The notes beneath the pieces were generated by a model, which saw only the letters and a list, made by a program, of their open reading frames with translations, searched no databases and was not told where the DNA came from. A program made the translations under genes and the position numbers. DNA of 7,246 nt from Planctomycetaceae bacterium. Its GTDB lineage: Bacteria; Planctomycetota; Planctomycetia; Pirellulales; Thermoguttaceae. Shown piece by piece: positions 6,675-7,246 of the stretch. The number at the start of each line of letters is the position of its first letter. Positions within the stretch are counted from its first letter, which is position 1. Where the stretch lies: positions 1-7,246 of the forward strand of contig JAIRLW010000285.1 of assembly GCA_031259095.1 (NCBI GenBank), read 5' to 3'.

Positions 6675-7246
6675 TTACGCGAGACTTGCCAATCGAGCCG
6701 GTCCGGCAACTTCAATATCTTCTGAAATATTCTGACCCAACGAAAAAAAACGGAGCGGTAAAATATTTGTTTTGAGAAATTGATATAGATCGGTTAAACC
6801 AACAGCTTCGTCCAATTTTGTGAACGTTAAATCGGTTGGGGTAAGCGGTTCAAAACGATGAAACATTTCATTGAGTGCAGCAAGATGAGTTGTTGCGGAA
6901 AATAAAAGATGAACTTCATCAACCCTTGCAGCATTAAGCATTGCTCCAAGTGTTTGAAGTTTTATTGTATTTTTTGGATTTATCCCCGGAGTGTCAAGCA
7001 AAATCAAATCACAAGTTTCCAATCGGGCGAGAGCGGTTTTCATCCGAAACGGTTCCGAAACAGTTTCCATTGACAGTCCGAGCATTTCGGCATACTTTCC
7101 AAGTTGCTCCATTGCCGCAACCCGAAACGTGTCAATCGTAACCAGCCCAACCCGCTTAAATTCTTTAAGCCGGTAATGGGCAGCAATTTTAGCAATAGTT
7201 GTTGTTTTGCCAACTCCACTCAAACCAAGAAACGCAATCGTTTTAC
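6675..7246 (-). CDS. flhF: Flagellar GTPase FlhF, C-terminal part (5' end outside window)
   Basis: FlhF is an SRP-family GTPase (relative of Ffh and FtsY) that sets flagellar position and number at the cell pole or envelope. The visible 190 residues are most of the G domain. Seen: P-loop GLSGVGKTTT (7197-7226), the G2-type DTFRVAAMEQLGKYAE segment, LILLDTPG as G3 (DTPG at 6984-6995), TKLDEA as G4 (6804-6821), and the family-typical closing GQNISEDIEVA. The reading frame is open past the window edge, and the P-loop cannot be an N-terminus, so the B and N domains lie beyond 7246. G3 reads DTPG rather than the DTAGR usual in SRP GTPases, which is noteworthy. The gene ends with TAA at 6677-6675, and fliI follows on the same strand after 197 bp. 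Confidence 0.88.
   Translation of the reverse strand, partial: KTIAFLGLSGVGKTTTIAKIAAHYRLKEFKRVGLVTIDTFRVAAMEQLGKYAEMLGLSMETVSEPFRMKTALARLETCDLILLDTPGINPKNTIKLQTLGAMLNAARVDEVHLLFSATTHLAALNEMFHRFEPLTPTDLTFTKLDEAVGLTDLYQFLKTNILPLRFFSLGQNISEDIEVAGPARLASLA

Noticed and set aside
7221..7223. TTG at the P-loop as the start of the FlhF protein
   Set aside because: The codon lies inside the P-loop, and the open frame with P-loop-preceding strand residues continues to the window edge, so the real start is outside.

Overview
The window reads as a piece of a flagellated Gram-negative-type bacterium, most likely a planctomycete (possibly a host- or gut-associated lineage). The basis is the very long CcsA-type cytochrome c assembly protein with a large extracytoplasmic N-terminal part, the weak or absent Shine-Dalgarno signals at the big genes, moderate-to-low GC, and scattered rather than operonic flagellar genes. 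The taxonomic call is an inference from style, not from a marker gene.

Layout. Positions 1-281 hold a dispersed-repeat-like block with two perfect hairpins (1-77), then an AT-rich, gene-free stretch ending in a G-free leader. Positions 282-4250 (+) encode one 1322-residue cytochrome c biogenesis protein: signal peptide, about 700 extracytoplasmic residues with two low-complexity linkers, then about 11 membrane segments carrying the tryptophan-rich WWD haem-handling motif and its histidines. Positions 4251-4411 hold a GC-rich hairpin block. Positions 4412-4783 (-) encode an unrecognised 123-residue protein with a strong Shine-Dalgarno site. Positions 4960-5085 hold a compact MITE-like element: 17-bp terminal inverted repeats, an internal 15-bp inverted repeat made of 10-bp units, and a flanking TTTA duplication. 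Positions 5155-6477 (-) encode the flagellar export ATPase FliI. Positions 6478-6674 are a repeat-rich intergenic region built from GTCCC/GGGAC words that fold into a hairpin over the fliI ribosome binding site. Positions 6675-7246 (-) are the 3' part of flhF, cut by the window edge.

How it fits together. flhF and fliI are transcribed leftward and serve the flagellum: FlhF is an SRP-type GTPase controlling flagellar placement and number, and FliI energises export through the flagellar secretion apparatus. The rightward CcsA gene belongs to respiration (System II haem attachment to c-type cytochromes outside the cytoplasmic membrane) and is functionally unrelated. No ResB/CcsB partner is visible in the window. 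The most notable non-coding signals are the MITE-like element downstream of fliI and the structured, duplicated fliI leader. I see no CRISPR array, tRNA, rRNA or complete transposase gene.
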